Source of the DNA: Saliniramus fredricksonii
Lineage (GTDB): Bacteria > Pseudomonadota > Alphaproteobacteria > Rhizobiales > Beijerinckiaceae
Direction of reading: 5' to 3'
Assembly (NCBI RefSeq): GCF_900094735.1
Contig: NZ_FMBM01000002.1
Span: 1,674,001 to 1,738,000 of the forward strand
DNA length: 64,000 bases
Position numbers and translations under genes: made by a program. Each line of letters opens with the position of its first letter. Position 1 is the stretch's first letter. Shown here piece after piece: positions 15,884 to 25,430 of this stretch. The notes under the pieces are model-generated. The model saw only the letters and a program-made list of their open reading frames with translations. It had not been told where the DNA came from and made no database searches.

Positions 15884-17203
15884 ATGACGAAGCAATTGCG
15901 GATCGGCCTGGCCGGACTCGGCACAGTCGGAGCGTCCCTTGTGCGGCTTCTCCAGATGCACGGCGCAGCGATAGGCGCACGTGCCGGTCGCCCGATGGCC
16001 ATCACCGCCGTGAGCGCCCGCGACCGCAAGCGCGATCGCGGCATCGATCTCTCCGGCCTCGCCTGGTTCGACGATGCGGTCGCCCTCGCCGGCTCCGCCG
16101 ACATCGATTGCTTCGTCGAACTGATCGGCGGGGACGAGGGGCCGGCGCGCGAAGCCGTCGAGGCGGCACTGAAATCCGGCAAGCATGTGGTCACCGCCAA
16201 CAAGGCGCTGCTGGCCAAGCACGGCAATGCCCTCGCGGCTCTGGCCGAGGAAAACGGCGTGCATCTCGCCTTCGAGGCCTCGGCTGCCGGCGGAATTCCC
16301 ATCGTCAAGACCATGCGCGAGGCGCTGGCCGGCAACCGTGTGACGCGGCTCTACGGCATCCTCAACGGCACCTGCAACTACATCCTCTCGCGGATGGAAG
16401 CGGAGGGCCTCTCCTTCGCCGAATGCCTCGCCGATGCCCAGCGGCTCGGCTATGCCGAGGCCGACCCGACCTTCGATATCGAGGGCTATGACACGGCGCA
16501 CAAGCTGGCGCTCCTGACGAGTCTCGCCTTCGGCACGCAGGTCGATGCGGATGCGATCTATGTCGAGGGGATTTCGGCCATCGCCCCGCTCGATCTGAAA
16601 ATGGCCGATGATCTCGGCTTTCGCATCAAGCTGCTCGGCGTCGCCGAGCGCACCAGGACCGGGATCGAGCAGCGCGTCCATCCGACGATGGTGCCCCGGG
16701 ATTCGGCCATCGCGCAGGTCATGGGCGTCACCAACGCCGTGACCATCGATGCCGATGCGGTGGGTGAACTCACCCTGATCGGGCCCGGGGCGGGCGGTGA
16801 CGCTACGGCCTCCGCCGTTCTGGCCGATATCGCCGATGTCGCCGGCACGCCGCCGCGCCCGCCATTCGGCTGGCCCGTCGCGCAGATGGAGCTGGCCGAG
16901 CGCGCGCCGATGCAGCGCCACGAGGGCGGCTACTATGTACGCCTTGCTGTCTACGATCGCCCGGGCGCCGCCGCCGGAATCGCAAGGCACATGGCCGAGA
17001 ATGACATCTCGCTGGAGAGCATCCTGCAACGCCGTTCCGAGGCCGCCGCGCTCGATCCGACCGGGCGCTCCGGCGCGCCGGTGCCGGTGGTGCTGATCAC
17101 CTATGCGACGAGCGAGGGCGCGGTGCGCGAGGCGATCCGGCAGATCGCCGAGGACGGCTTGATCGCCGAGGATGCGCAAGTCATCCGGATCGAGAGAGAA
17201 TAA
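15884..17203 (+). CDS. hom: homoserine dehydrogenase
   Basis: 439 residues. The N-terminal NAD(P)-binding motif (IGLAGLGTVGASLVRLL) is followed by the catalytic domain with TANKALLAKHG, AAGGIPIVKTMREAL, LNGTCNYILSRM and the signature LGYAEADPTFDIEGYDTAHK. The C-terminus carries an ACT domain (VRLAVYDRPGAAAGIARHMA), the usual site of threonine feedback control. It converts aspartate semialdehyde to homoserine in Thr/Met synthesis. ATG 15884 has GGTGAG upstream; an in-frame extension to 15743 is unlikely. It fits functionally with the divergent metY. Confidence 0.95.
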   Translation: MTKQLRIGLAGLGTVGASLVRLLQMHGAAIGARAGRPMAITAVSARDRKRDRGIDLSGLAWFDDAVALAGSADIDCFVELIGGDEGPAREAVEAALKSGKHVVTANKALLAKHGNALAALAEENGVHLAFEASAAGGIPIVKTMREALAGNRVTRLYGILNGTCNYILSRMEAEGLSFAECLADAQRLGYAEADPTFDIEGYDTAHKLALLTSLAFGTQVDADAIYVEGISAIAPLDLKMADDLGFRIKLLGVAERTRTGIEQRVHPTMVPRDSAIAQVMGVTNAVTIDADAVGELTLIGPGAGGDATASAVLADIADVAGTPPRPPFGWPVAQMELAERAPMQRHEGGYYVRLAVYDRPGAAAGIARHMAENDISLESILQRRSEAAALDPTGRSGAPVPVVLITYATSEGAVREAIRQIAEDGLIAEDAQVIRIERE

Positions 17204-17251
17204 GAGAAATCGCGGTCGCCGGACGGCGATCACATTCGGAGGCTGGCCCCC

Positions 17252-18247
17252 ATGGTTGACAAGAAAATCACCCCCAACCCGTTCATCGAACGTATCCTCA
17301 CCCTCGAACTCGTCCGCGTGACCGAACGCGCCGCCGTCTCAGCCGCGCGTCTGCGCGGGCGCGGCGACGAGAAAGCCGCCGACCAGGCCGCGGTGGATGC
17401 CATGCGCCGCGAACTCAACAAGCTCCAGATCGACGGCACCGTCGTCATCGGCGAGGGCGAGCGCGACGAGGCGCCGATGCTCTTCATCGGGGAGAAGGTC
17501 GGGAACGGCGACGGGCCGAAGGTCGATATCGCCGTCGATCCGCTGGAAGGCACCACCCTTTGCGCCAAGGACATGCCGGGCTCCGTTGCCGTCATGGCCA
17601 TGGCGGAAGCCGGGACGCTGCTGGCCGCACCCGACGTCTACATGAACAAGATCGCCATCGGCCCGGGCTATCCCAAGGGCGTGGTCGATCTCGATGCCAG
17701 CCCGCAGGACAATATCCACGCGCTCGCAAAGGCAAAGGGCGTGGCCCCCTCCGACATCACCGCCCTGATCCTCGATCGCCCGCGCCACCATGAACTGATC
17801 GCCGCCATCCGCGCCACCGGCGCGAGCGTGCGGCTGATCAGCGACGGTGACGTGGCCGGCGTGATCTACACGGCGATGCCGGAGAAGACCGGGATCGACA
17901 TCTATCTCGGCATCGGCGCCGCGCCGGAAGGCGTGCTTGCGGCGGGCGCCCTGCGCTGCATCGGCGGCCAGATGCAGACCCGCCTGATCCTCGATCGCGA
18001 GGATACGCGGGCGCGGGCCAAGGCAATGGGCGTCACGGATCCCGAAAAGAAATACGACATGACCGAGCTCGCTTCCGGCGATGTCATCGTCGCGCTGACC
18101 GGCGTGACCGACGGTGCGCTGGTCTCCGGTGTGCGTTTCGGCCCCGAGGTGATCGAGACCGAGACGGTCGTCTACCGCTCGGCCACCGGCACGGTGCGCT
18201 CCATCCATGCCGAACACCGCGATTTCGACAAGTTCCACCTGGATTGA
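17252..18247 (+). CDS. glpX: class II fructose-1,6-bisphosphatase
   Basis: 331 residues of the GlpX family. Characteristic stretches include VVIGEGERDEAPMLFIGE, the metal-binding DPLEGTT, KIAIGP and LGIGAAPEGVLAAGALRC with GGQMQ. It dephosphorylates fructose-1,6-bisphosphate in gluconeogenesis and, in autotrophs, the Calvin cycle. It follows hom after 48 bases with an SD-like GGAGG and is probably in the same transcript. In Rhizobiales genomes hom and glpX are commonly adjacent. Confidence 0.95.
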   Translation: MVDKKITPNPFIERILTLELVRVTERAAVSAARLRGRGDEKAADQAAVDAMRRELNKLQIDGTVVIGEGERDEAPMLFIGEKVGNGDGPKVDIAVDPLEGTTLCAKDMPGSVAVMAMAEAGTLLAAPDVYMNKIAIGPGYPKGVVDLDASPQDNIHALAKAKGVAPSDITALILDRPRHHELIAAIRATGASVRLISDGDVAGVIYTAMPEKTGIDIYLGIGAAPEGVLAAGALRCIGGQMQTRLILDREDTRARAKAMGVTDPEKKYDMTELASGDVIVALTGVTDGALVSGVRFGPEVIETETVVYRSATGTVRSIHAEHRDFDKFHLD

Positions 18248-18297
18248 GTTCCCTGTCCGCTTGATCCGCAACTCTCGAAATCGGCGAGCACAGCTGC

Positions 18298-18510
18298 ATG
18301 ACTGACGAGCGAAACGACACGATCATCCTGACTTCCGCGCTTCTGGCCGGGCTCGATCACGCCCGGCAATCGGAGCCGGAGCAGCCTTCGCGGCAGGACC
18401 TGGCCACGCGCATCATCGCCGAGTGGTTGCTGGCGCGCGGCCATCTGCGCGGGCAAGGCTTTGACGAGGGGAAACGTCCCGATGATCTGAACACGGGCAA
18501 CGATGATTGA
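18298..18510 (+). CDS. small hypothetical protein
   Basis: A 70-residue polar protein with one predicted helix in the middle (DLATRIIAEWLLARGHL) and acidic ends. GGCGAG lies about ten bases upstream of ATG 18298. It follows glpX in the same direction by 50 bases. I do not recognise the family, and its reality rests on the open frame and plausible composition. Confidence 0.45.
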   Translation: MTDERNDTIILTSALLAGLDHARQSEPEQPSRQDLATRIIAEWLLARGHLRGQGFDEGKRPDDLNTGNDD

Positions 18511-18651
18511 CATCGGCGCGCAGATGCCGACCTGCTTGCGCTGCAGGCCTTGCGTGCCGGGTCATGTGCACAGAGTCTTGCGTTTTGCGCGCTGATGCCA
18601 CAAAACCCGGCTTGCCGGCACGGGGCCGGAAGCCATGCTGAGAGACGAGCC

Positions 18652-19326
18652 ATGATCGATTACGCCAAAGTCCGCCGCATGATGGTCGACAACCAGCTGC
18701 GGACCTATGATATCAGCGATCTCGGCGTGCTTTCGGCCATGAACGAAGTGCCACGCGAGATCTTCGCGCCGGCGGATATGGCAAATCTCGCCTATTCCGA
18801 CCGCCCGCTGGTGATCGCGCAGGCCGAAGACGGCGAGACGCGCCATTTCCTCGCGCCGATGGTCTTCGCCCGGATGCTGCAGAATCTCGATCTGAATGCG
18901 GGCGAGCGTCTCCTGATCCTCGCCGGCGCGCTTGGCTACGAGGCCGCCGTCGCGGCGCAGCTGGGCGTATCCGTCAGCATTGTCGAACCGGATGCGGCGC
19001 TGGCCGAGAAAACCCGGCAGAATCTGGCGCAGGCCGGACTGAGCGACGACGTCACCATCATCGACAAGCCGTTCGATGCCGATTTCGGCGTGGCGGACGG
19101 CTTTGACGCGATCCTGGTCAATGCAGCCGTCGAGAAGCGCCCCGAAGCGCTGCTCGCACAGCTCGCCGATGGCGGTCGTCTGGTCACGGTGATGGGCGAT
19201 GGCGGTCGCACGAGCCGGGTGACGCTGTTCGTGCGCTCAGGGGAGGTGATCGGCGACCGCCCGCTCTTCGACGCCGCAGCCCAGCCCCTGAAGGCCTTCC
19301 GCGAAGAGCCCGGTTTCGTTTTCTGA
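18652..19326 (+). CDS. protein-L-isoaspartate O-methyltransferase-like protein
   Basis: 224 residues starting MIDYAKVRRMMVDNQLRT, the typical opening of PCMT-family proteins encoded before tolC in Rhizobiales. The SAM-binding region is LLILAGALGYEAAVAAQLG, where the classical GxGxG is degenerate, and the later FDAILVNAAVE replaces the usual FDxIxVTAA. Family members repair isoaspartate, but this paralogue group has diverged and its true substrate is uncertain. The order methyltransferase, tolC, popZ, valS is conserved in the order. Confidence 0.8.
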   Translation: MIDYAKVRRMMVDNQLRTYDISDLGVLSAMNEVPREIFAPADMANLAYSDRPLVIAQAEDGETRHFLAPMVFARMLQNLDLNAGERLLILAGALGYEAAVAAQLGVSVSIVEPDAALAEKTRQNLAQAGLSDDVTIIDKPFDADFGVADGFDAILVNAAVEKRPEALLAQLADGGRLVTVMGDGGRTSRVTLFVRSGEVIGDRPLFDAAAQPLKAFREEPGFVF

Positions 19327-19482
19327 GGCGTTGCTCAAATGCCACGCTCCTGCCGCAATTGCGTCGGGTGCCACACGCGCCTTCCACGCGTCGTGAGAAA
19401 GGTTTAGGTTTCGTTGACAGTCGGGGCCCGGATGGGTGATTCCGCGCGTTCGTCATGGTGGCGCAGCAACGGGAAACGATTT

Positions 19483-20895
19483 GTGACCAGAGCAAAACCA
19501 CGTTCTTTCGTCAGGTTCGTCGCGACGAGAGCCTTGTTGCTGACGGGCTTTGCGATGCTGGCGTTGCCCGGCTGGCATCAGGCGCATGCCGAGACGATCG
19601 ATACCGCCCTCGCCCGCGCTTATCAGAATAGCCCGATCATCAATGCATCCCGCGCCAGCCTGCGCGCGACCAATGAAGGCGTGCCGCAGGCGCGCTCGGG
19701 CTATCGTCCGCGCATCAACGCCACCGCCGATATCGGCAGCCAGATTACCTGGCGGCCCAACCCGGTCACCGGCGCAATCGATTCTCGGTCACGCGATCCG
19801 CGCGGGATCGGCCTCGAAGTCACGCAGAACATTTTCGATAGCGGGCGCACCGGCAATGCCGTGCGCCGCGCCGAGACTCAGGTCCTCGCCGCGCGCATGC
19901 GGCTGGAAGCCACCGTGCAGCAGACGCTGTTTAACGGCGCCGAGATCTACATGAACGTCCTGCGCGACACGGCGATCCTGAATCTGCAGCGCAACAATGT
20001 CGAGGTTCTCGACGAACAGTTGCGGCAATCGCAGGACCGTTTCGAAGTCGGCGAAGTCACCCGCACCGATGTCGCGCAGGCCGAATCGCGGCTGGCTTCC
20101 GCGCGTTCGCAGGTCAGCCTGGCCGAAGCCAATCTGCGCGCGAATATCGGCCGGTATCGTCAGATCATCGGCTCGCAACCGCGCGAACTCGGTGCCGGGC
20201 GCGCCCCCGAGCGCCTGATTCCCGGCAATCTCGACAGCGCCCTCCATTTCGGCCTGACGGAGAATCCGTCGATCATCGCCGCGCGCCATGCGCTCGACGG
20301 CGCCCAGATCGCGGTGAAGGTCGCGGAGGCGGAACTTCTGCCGCGCGCCAGCGTGCGGGGCTCGATCGACCGGCGTTTCGACACGCAGCAGCGCGGCGAT
20401 CGCCAGACCAGCGCCTCGATCACGGCGCAACTGACCGTGCCGCTCTATCAGGGCGGCGAGGTCTCCGCGCGGGTTCGCGCGGCAAAAGAGACCGTGAACG
20501 AGTTCCGTTTCGAACTCGAACAGGCCCGCGAGGAAGTGCGCGCCAATGTGATCACGGCCTGGGGCTCGCTGGAGGCCGCATCCGCGCAGATTCAGGCCGC
20601 CGAGATCCAGGTCGACGCGGCAGAGACAGCACTGACCGGTGTGCGCGAGGAGGCTCGCGTCGGCCAGCGCACCACGCTCGACGTGCTCAATGCGCAGCAG
20701 GAACTGCTGAATGCGCGTGTCAACCTGATTACCGCACAGCGTGACCGGGTCGTCGCGGCCTTCTCGCTGGTCCAGGCCATGGGTCGCCTGACGCCCCATC
20801 AGCTCGGCCTCGCCGTTGCCGAATACGATTCCCGCGAGCATTACGAGCAGGTTCGCAACCGCATCTGGGGCACCTCCACACCGTCTGGCGACTGA
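19483..20895 (+). CDS. tolC: TolC-family outer membrane efflux protein
   Basis: About 470 residues. A signal peptide (TRALLLTGFAMLALPG, cleavage after QAHA) precedes two outer membrane efflux protein repeats: ETIDTALARAYQNSP at the mature N-terminus and, in the second half, TLDVLNAQQELLNARVNL. It forms the trimeric outer-membrane and periplasmic channel for type I secretion and RND or MFS efflux. The start is uncertain: GTG 19483 gives a standard signal peptide, while ATG 19432 and TTG 19414 give longer basic leaders. Confidence 0.9.
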   Translation: MTRAKPRSFVRFVATRALLLTGFAMLALPGWHQAHAETIDTALARAYQNSPIINASRASLRATNEGVPQARSGYRPRINATADIGSQITWRPNPVTGAIDSRSRDPRGIGLEVTQNIFDSGRTGNAVRRAETQVLAARMRLEATVQQTLFNGAEIYMNVLRDTAILNLQRNNVEVLDEQLRQSQDRFEVGEVTRTDVAQAESRLASARSQVSLAEANLRANIGRYRQIIGSQPRELGAGRAPERLIPGNLDSALHFGLTENPSIIAARHALDGAQIAVKVAEAELLPRASVRGSIDRRFDTQQRGDRQTSASITAQLTVPLYQGGEVSARVRAAKETVNEFRFELEQAREEVRANVITAWGSLEAASAQIQAAEIQVDAAETALTGVREEARVGQRTTLDVLNAQQELLNARVNLITAQRDRVVAAFSLVQAMGRLTPHQLGLAVAEYDSREHYEQVRNRIWGTSTPSGD

Positions 20896-21020
20896 TAAAC
20901 GCCTGTGGGTGAAAGGCCTTCGCCCCTTTGCGCATCGCGCCCGCATCGTTTAACCATATAATGCATGACGCGACGGGTGATTCTCGTCGTCGGCGCACTC
21001 GATCGCGGTGAGAGTTTCGC

Positions 21021-21776
21021 ATGAACCAGGCCAATCCGAAGACCGACGAACCCTCGATGGAAGAAATTCTGGCTTCGATCAGGCGCATCATCGCCGATGA
21101 TCAGGAAGCTGCGAACAAGGGTGACGAGGAAGATCCGTTCGAGGCGGCGATGGCGGAAGCGATCGGCGATGACGGTTCGGAAATGCCGGAGGCATACGAC
21201 GCCGCGCCACAGCAGCCGGAGGAAGACGACGACGATGACGTGCTCGATCTCGCCGAGGTCGGCGAAGCCGTCCCGCCGGCTGATCTCGCGCTCGAACATG
21301 ACGATATCGATTTCCGCAATGAAGACGAACAGATCGATTTCGATGCCATCGATACCGGCGCAAGCGAAGAAGAAACGGAAGAACTGGCCGGGCAGGACGC
21401 CGTTGACGCGGCTTTTGATGCGATCGGCACCGATGGCGAAGAGGATGATGACGGGCTGGATTTCGCGCCCGCAGCCGCGCCTGAACCCGAGCCCGAATAT
21501 GAACCCGAGCCGGAGCCCGCCTATGCCACGCCGGCGCAACACGCCTTCATCGACGAGGACCGCCTTATTTCGCAGGCCACCGACGAGGCCGTCGGCAATG
21601 CCTTCAACCAGCTCGCCCATACGGTGCTCTCCAATAACGGGCGCACCCTCGACGATCTGGTGAAGGAGATGCTGCGCCCGATGCTCAAGGTCTGGCTCGA
21701 CGACAATCTGCCAACCATTGTCGAGCGCATGGTCCGGGCCGAGATCGAGCGGGTCTCACGCGGCGGCGGGCGCTGA
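21021..21776 (+). CDS. popZ: PopZ-like polar organizing protein (DUF2497)
   Basis: 251 residues with the PopZ layout: a short conserved N-terminal helix (EPSMEEILASIRRIIADD) that recruits client proteins, a long disordered and highly acidic middle (EEDDDDD, a run of E-P repeats), and the conserved C-terminal oligomerisation helices (LVKEMLRPMLKVWLDDNLP then IVERMVRAEIERVSR). In Caulobacter, PopZ forms a polar condensate anchoring the chromosome origin and cell-cycle kinases. It sits between tolC and valS, as is usual in Rhizobiales. Confidence 0.9.
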   Translation: MNQANPKTDEPSMEEILASIRRIIADDQEAANKGDEEDPFEAAMAEAIGDDGSEMPEAYDAAPQQPEEDDDDDVLDLAEVGEAVPPADLALEHDDIDFRNEDEQIDFDAIDTGASEEETEELAGQDAVDAAFDAIGTDGEEDDDGLDFAPAAAPEPEPEYEPEPEPAYATPAQHAFIDEDRLISQATDEAVGNAFNQLAHTVLSNNGRTLDDLVKEMLRPMLKVWLDDNLPTIVERMVRAEIERVSRGGGR

Positions 21777-21859
21777 ACCCGGCACTCCGAGAGAACGATG
21801 AAGGCCCCTGCCCCGACTACGCAAGCCGTATGTCGCGCCGGAAGCGTCGTTCGTGCCGG

Positions 21860-21888
21860 TTGACTTGTCGGCGCCGCTGCTTTTTCTA
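21860..21888 (+). promoter_or_regulatory. candidate promoter of valS
   Basis: TTGACT at 21860-21865 and TTTCTA at 21883-21888 are separated by 17 bases, in the popZ-valS gap 51 bases before the valS start. The -35 is good and the -10 weak. Confidence 0.35.
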
Positions 21889-21938
21889 GCGCTACGAACT
21901 CTGTATTTTCGTCAACACGGACACGACCGGCTCAAAGC

Positions 21939-24650
21939 ATGATGGACAAGACCTTCGACCCCGCTGCCGTCGAGGCGCGTATCGCCGCGCGCTGGAATGA
22001 TGCGGGCGCTTTTCGCGCCGGACGCCCCGAGCGCAAGGACGCCAGGCCCTACACCATCGTGATCCCGCCGCCGAACGTGACCGGTTCGCTGCATATGGGC
22101 CACGCGCTCAACAACACGATCCAGGACATCCTCTGCCGTTTCGAACGCATGCGCGGGCGCGACGTGCTCTGGCAGCCGGGCACGGATCATGCCGGCATCG
22201 CCACGCAGATGGTGGTCGAGCGCAAGCTCGCCGCCGAGGGCCGCCCCGACCGCCGCAGCCTGGGTCGGGCGAAATTCCTCGAAGAGGTCTGGGCCTTCAA
22301 GGAAGAGTCCGGCGGGCGCATCCGCCAGCAACTCGAGCGCATCGGCGCCTCCTGCGACTGGTCGCGCGAGCGCTTCACCATGGATGATGGCCTTTCGAAG
22401 GCGGTTTTGCGTTTCTTCGTCGAGCTCTACCGCCAGGGGCTGATGTATCGCGACAAGCGGCTCGTGAACTGGGATCCGAAATTCCAGACGGCGATTTCCG
22501 ATCTCGAAGTGCAGCAGCTCGAGATCAAGGGCCATCTCTGGCACTTCCGCTACCCGATCGAGGGCGAGCCGGGGCGCTTCATCACCGTCGCGACAACGCG
22601 CCCCGAGACCATGCTCGGCGATACCGGCGTTGCGGTGCACCCGGAGGACGCGCGCTACAGGGATCTCGTCGGCAAGCACGTCATCCTGCCGCTGGTCGGC
22701 CGCCGCATCCCCATCGTCGCCGACGAATATTCCGATCCGGAAATCGGCTCCGGCGCGGTCAAGATGACGCCGGCGCATGATTTCAACGATTTCGAAGTGG
22801 GCAAGCGCCAGAACCTGCGCATGGTCAACATCTTCGATCCGGAGGCGCGAATCTGGCTCGAAGGCAACGATGCCTTTCTCGAAGGTCTTTCCGAGAGCCC
22901 CGATCTGACCGAGACAATGACCCTCCACGGTCTCGATCGCTTCGAGGCCCGCAAGCGCATCGTCGCGATGATGGAGGCGCGCGAACTCCTTGCCGAGATC
23001 GAGGACAACACCCATACCGTCCCCCATGGCGACCGTTCCGGCGTGCCGATCGAGCCCTATCTGACCGATCAATGGTATGTCGATGTCAAGCCGCTCGCCG
23101 AGAAGGCCATGGCCGCCGTGCGCGACGGGCGCACCAGCTTCGTGCCCAACAACTGGGAAAAGACCTATTTCCAGTGGCTGGAGAATATCGAGCCCTGGTG
23201 CGTCTCGCGCCAGCTCTGGTGGGGTCACCAGATACCGGCCTGGTATGACGAGGACGGCAATGTCTTCGTCGCCTATGACGAGGCTGAGGCGAAGGCACAG
23301 GCGCGCGAAAAGCATGGTCGCGATGTGCCGCTTCGCCGCGACGAGGACGTGCTCGACACCTGGTTCTCCTCCGCCCTGTGGCCGTTCTCCACGCTCGGCT
23401 GGCCGGACGAGACGCCGGAGCTGAAGCGGTATTACCCCACCGACGTGCTCGTCACCGGCTTCGACATCATCTTCTTCTGGGTCGCCCGAATGATGATGGC
23501 CGGGTTGCAATTCATGGATCAGACGCCCTTCCACACGGTCTACATCCACGCCCTCGTCCGCGACGAGAAGGGCGCGAAGATGTCGAAATCGAAGGGCAAT
23601 GTCATCGATCCGCTCGACGTGGTCGAGCGATACGGCGCCGATGCCCTGCGCTTCACGCTCTCGGCCATGGCCGCGCAGGGGCGCGACATCAAGCTGTCCA
23701 TGCAGCGCGTCGAGGGCTATCGCAATTTCGCGACCAAGATCTGGAACGCCGCGCGCTTTGCCGAGATGAATGGCTGTGAGCGCGTGGAGGGATTCGATCC
23801 GGCAAAGGTCGAGATCACCCTCAACAAATGGGTACTTTCCGAATGCGCGAGCGCGGCGGTGCAGATCGAGGCCGGGATCAGCGAATACAAGTTCAACGAG
23901 GCGGCGGGCGCGGCCTATCGCTTCGTCTGGAACGTGTTCTGCGACTGGTACCTCGAACTCGCCAAACCCGTCCTGCAGGGCGAGGACGGCCCGGCCAAGG
24001 ACGAGACGCGCGCGACGACTGCCTATGTCATCGACCAGATCTGCAAGCTGCTGCACCCGTTCATGCCCTTCCTCACCGAGGAGCTTTGGGCGGTGAAGGG
24101 CGAGACCGGCCCCGCCCGCGACGAGACGCTGCTCGCGCTCGCCACCTGGCCGTCGCTGTCGCATCTGCGTGATGACGCCGCAGAAGCCGAGATCGGCTGG
24201 ATCGTCGATCTCGTCAGCGAGATCCGCTCGGCGCGCGCCGAGACCAACGTGCCTGCCGGCGCGCAAATCACGCTTCAGCTGATCAATCCGAGTGCGGATG
24301 CCGCGGCCCGCGTCGCGCGCTGGGGTGACATGCTCAAGCGTCTGGCACGGCTGGAGACGATCGATACGGCGCAGGCCGCGCCGAAAGCGAGCGTGCAATT
24401 GCTGGTGCGCGGCGAAGTCGCGGCCCTGCCGCTCGAAGGCGTCGTTGATATCGCAGCCGAACGCGCGCGTCTTGACAAGGAGATCGCCAAGCTCGACGGC
24501 GAAGTGAAGAAGATCGATGCCAAGCTCGGCAATGCCGATTTCCTCAAACGCGCCCCGGAAGAGGTCGTCGAGGAGCAGCGCGAGCGGCGCGAAACCGCGC
24601 TGGCGCGCCGGGCGAAGGTGAGCGAAGCCGTAGAGCGGCTGCAGGCGTGA
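21939..24650 (+). CDS. valS: valine--tRNA ligase
   Basis: A 903-residue class I aminoacyl-tRNA synthetase. The HIGH-type motif is HMGH (residues 52-55) within PPPNVTGSLHMGHALNNT, and KMSKS is at residues 547-551. The editing domain (about 190-330) holds TTRPETMLGDTGVAVHPED and the anticodon-binding domain follows residue 640. A C-terminal coiled coil (ARLDKEIAKLDGEVKKIDAK) is the ValS-specific tRNA clamp. It charges tRNA(Val) in the cytoplasm. Length and motifs are normal for the family. Confidence 0.97.
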   Translation: MMDKTFDPAAVEARIAARWNDAGAFRAGRPERKDARPYTIVIPPPNVTGSLHMGHALNNTIQDILCRFERMRGRDVLWQPGTDHAGIATQMVVERKLAAEGRPDRRSLGRAKFLEEVWAFKEESGGRIRQQLERIGASCDWSRERFTMDDGLSKAVLRFFVELYRQGLMYRDKRLVNWDPKFQTAISDLEVQQLEIKGHLWHFRYPIEGEPGRFITVATTRPETMLGDTGVAVHPEDARYRDLVGKHVILPLVGRRIPIVADEYSDPEIGSGAVKMTPAHDFNDFEVGKRQNLRMVNIFDPEARIWLEGNDAFLEGLSESPDLTETMTLHGLDRFEARKRIVAMMEARELLAEIEDNTHTVPHGDRSGVPIEPYLTDQWYVDVKPLAEKAMAAVRDGRTSFVPNNWEKTYFQWLENIEPWCVSRQLWWGHQIPAWYDEDGNVFVAYDEAEAKAQAREKHGRDVPLRRDEDVLDTWFSSALWPFSTLGWPDETPELKRYYPTDVLVTGFDIIFFWVARMMMAGLQFMDQTPFHTVYIHALVRDEKGAKMSKSKGNVIDPLDVVERYGADALRFTLSAMAAQGRDIKLSMQRVEGYRNFATKIWNAARFAEMNGCERVEGFDPAKVEITLNKWVLSECASAAVQIEAGISEYKFNEAAGAAYRFVWNVFCDWYLELAKPVLQGEDGPAKDETRATTAYVIDQICKLLHPFMPFLTEELWAVKGETGPARDETLLALATWPSLSHLRDDAAEAEIGWIVDLVSEIRSARAETNVPAGAQITLQLINPSADAAARVARWGDMLKRLARLETIDTAQAAPKASVQLLVRGEVAALPLEGVVDIAAERARLDKEIAKLDGEVKKIDAKLGNADFLKRAPEEVVEEQRERRETALARRAKVSEAVERLQA

Positions 24651-24726
24651 GCGCGGAGCGCGGGCTGATCACCGCCCGCCCCGGCGCCATCTCATGCAAG
24701 TTGGCAACAGATCAGACAGGCGGATC

Positions 24727-24957
24727 ATGGCCGATAGCGACACCCTGCTCGACCTTCGCGGGCTGAAATGCCCCCTCCCCGCGCTCAAGACGCGCAAGGC
24801 GCTCTCGCGCGTCGCTGCGGGCACCGTCATCCGGGTGGAATGCACCGATCCGATGGCGGCAATCGACATCCCGCATCTGATCGGCGATACGGGGGACCAT
24901 ATTGAGGAGCAGAGCCGCGAAGGCGATCTGCTGGTTTTTCGGATTCGGAAGGCGTGA
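24727..24957 (+). CDS. TusA-family sulfurtransferase
   Basis: 76 residues with the TusA/SirA signature LDLRGLKCPLPALKTRKAL. The Cys of CPLP carries persulfide sulfur. Family members pass sulfur to tRNA thiolation, molybdenum cofactor assembly or FdhD-type formate dehydrogenase maturation. An SD-like AGGCGG is upstream of ATG 24727. It follows valS by 76 bases. Which sulfur pathway it serves cannot be told here, though a formate dehydrogenase locus lies in the same window. Confidence 0.88.
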   Translation: MADSDTLLDLRGLKCPLPALKTRKALSRVAAGTVIRVECTDPMAAIDIPHLIGDTGDHIEEQSREGDLLVFRIRKA

Positions 24958-24996
24958 GGCCTCGGACAGGACCGCAGGGCGGATCGAAGCCGATGA

Positions 24997-25305
24997 TTAC
25001 TCGCCTGCCCGTGGCATAACGCGCGGTATCTCGGCATACTGAATATGGTTCTCAAGGAAAGCGCCTGGATTGATCCGGAACTCATCGGGAATGACGAAAT
25101 TCGGATTGGTCCGGCGACCCGGATTGTCATCCAGCGGCACGTCCTTGTCCTTGTCGGTTTTGGGCTTCTCGATCTGCGACAGGCTGCGCGGATCGAGCGG
25201 ATCGGAAGTCGCGGCTGCCTGCATCGCGGCATTGAACCGATGCGGCCCAGCCTGACAGATATCGTCACTTGCCAGCCGGCCCTGTGAAGGACTTAAAGAA
25301 ATCAT
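24997..25305 (-). CDS. hypothetical protein, charged and Pro-rich
   Basis: A 102-residue protein, mostly polar and probably disordered in the middle (EKPKTDKDKDVPLDDNPG), with a C-terminal segment NPNFVIPDEFRINPGAFLEN that looks like a short folded motif. GGAG precedes ATG 25305 by about nine bases. No family is recognised. It is convergent with the TusA gene and upstream of hppA's terminator region. Confidence 0.45.
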   Translation of the reverse strand: MISLSPSQGRLASDDICQAGPHRFNAAMQAAATSDPLDPRSLSQIEKPKTDKDKDVPLDDNPGRRTNPNFVIPDEFRINPGAFLENHIQYAEIPRVMPRAGE

Positions 25306-25389
25306 TGCTATGAACTCCAAAATACTTAAACCGCGAGCCACCTAACAAAAACATCCAACTATTTCAACATAATTCGGCCTGAGACAGAA

Positions 25390-25418
25390 TCGGGCGGCTC
25401 CTGTTTGGCGCCGCCCGA
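25390..25418 (-). terminator. hairpin downstream of hppA
   Basis: A 9-bp perfect stem (TCGGGCGGC at 25390-25398 with GCCGCCCGA at 25410-25418) and an 11-nt loop lie 12 bases past the hppA stop. The following minus-strand sequence is only mildly T-rich. Confidence 0.6.
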
Positions 25419-25430
25419 CATCTGTTCGGT

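Noticed and set aside
15701-17233. A long frame antisense to homoserine dehydrogenase
   Set aside because: Same high-GC mirror effect; hom is certain.
21912-24398. An 828-codon frame antisense to valS
   Set aside because: valS is unmistakable. The opposite frame is open because stop codons are rare in this phase at high GC.
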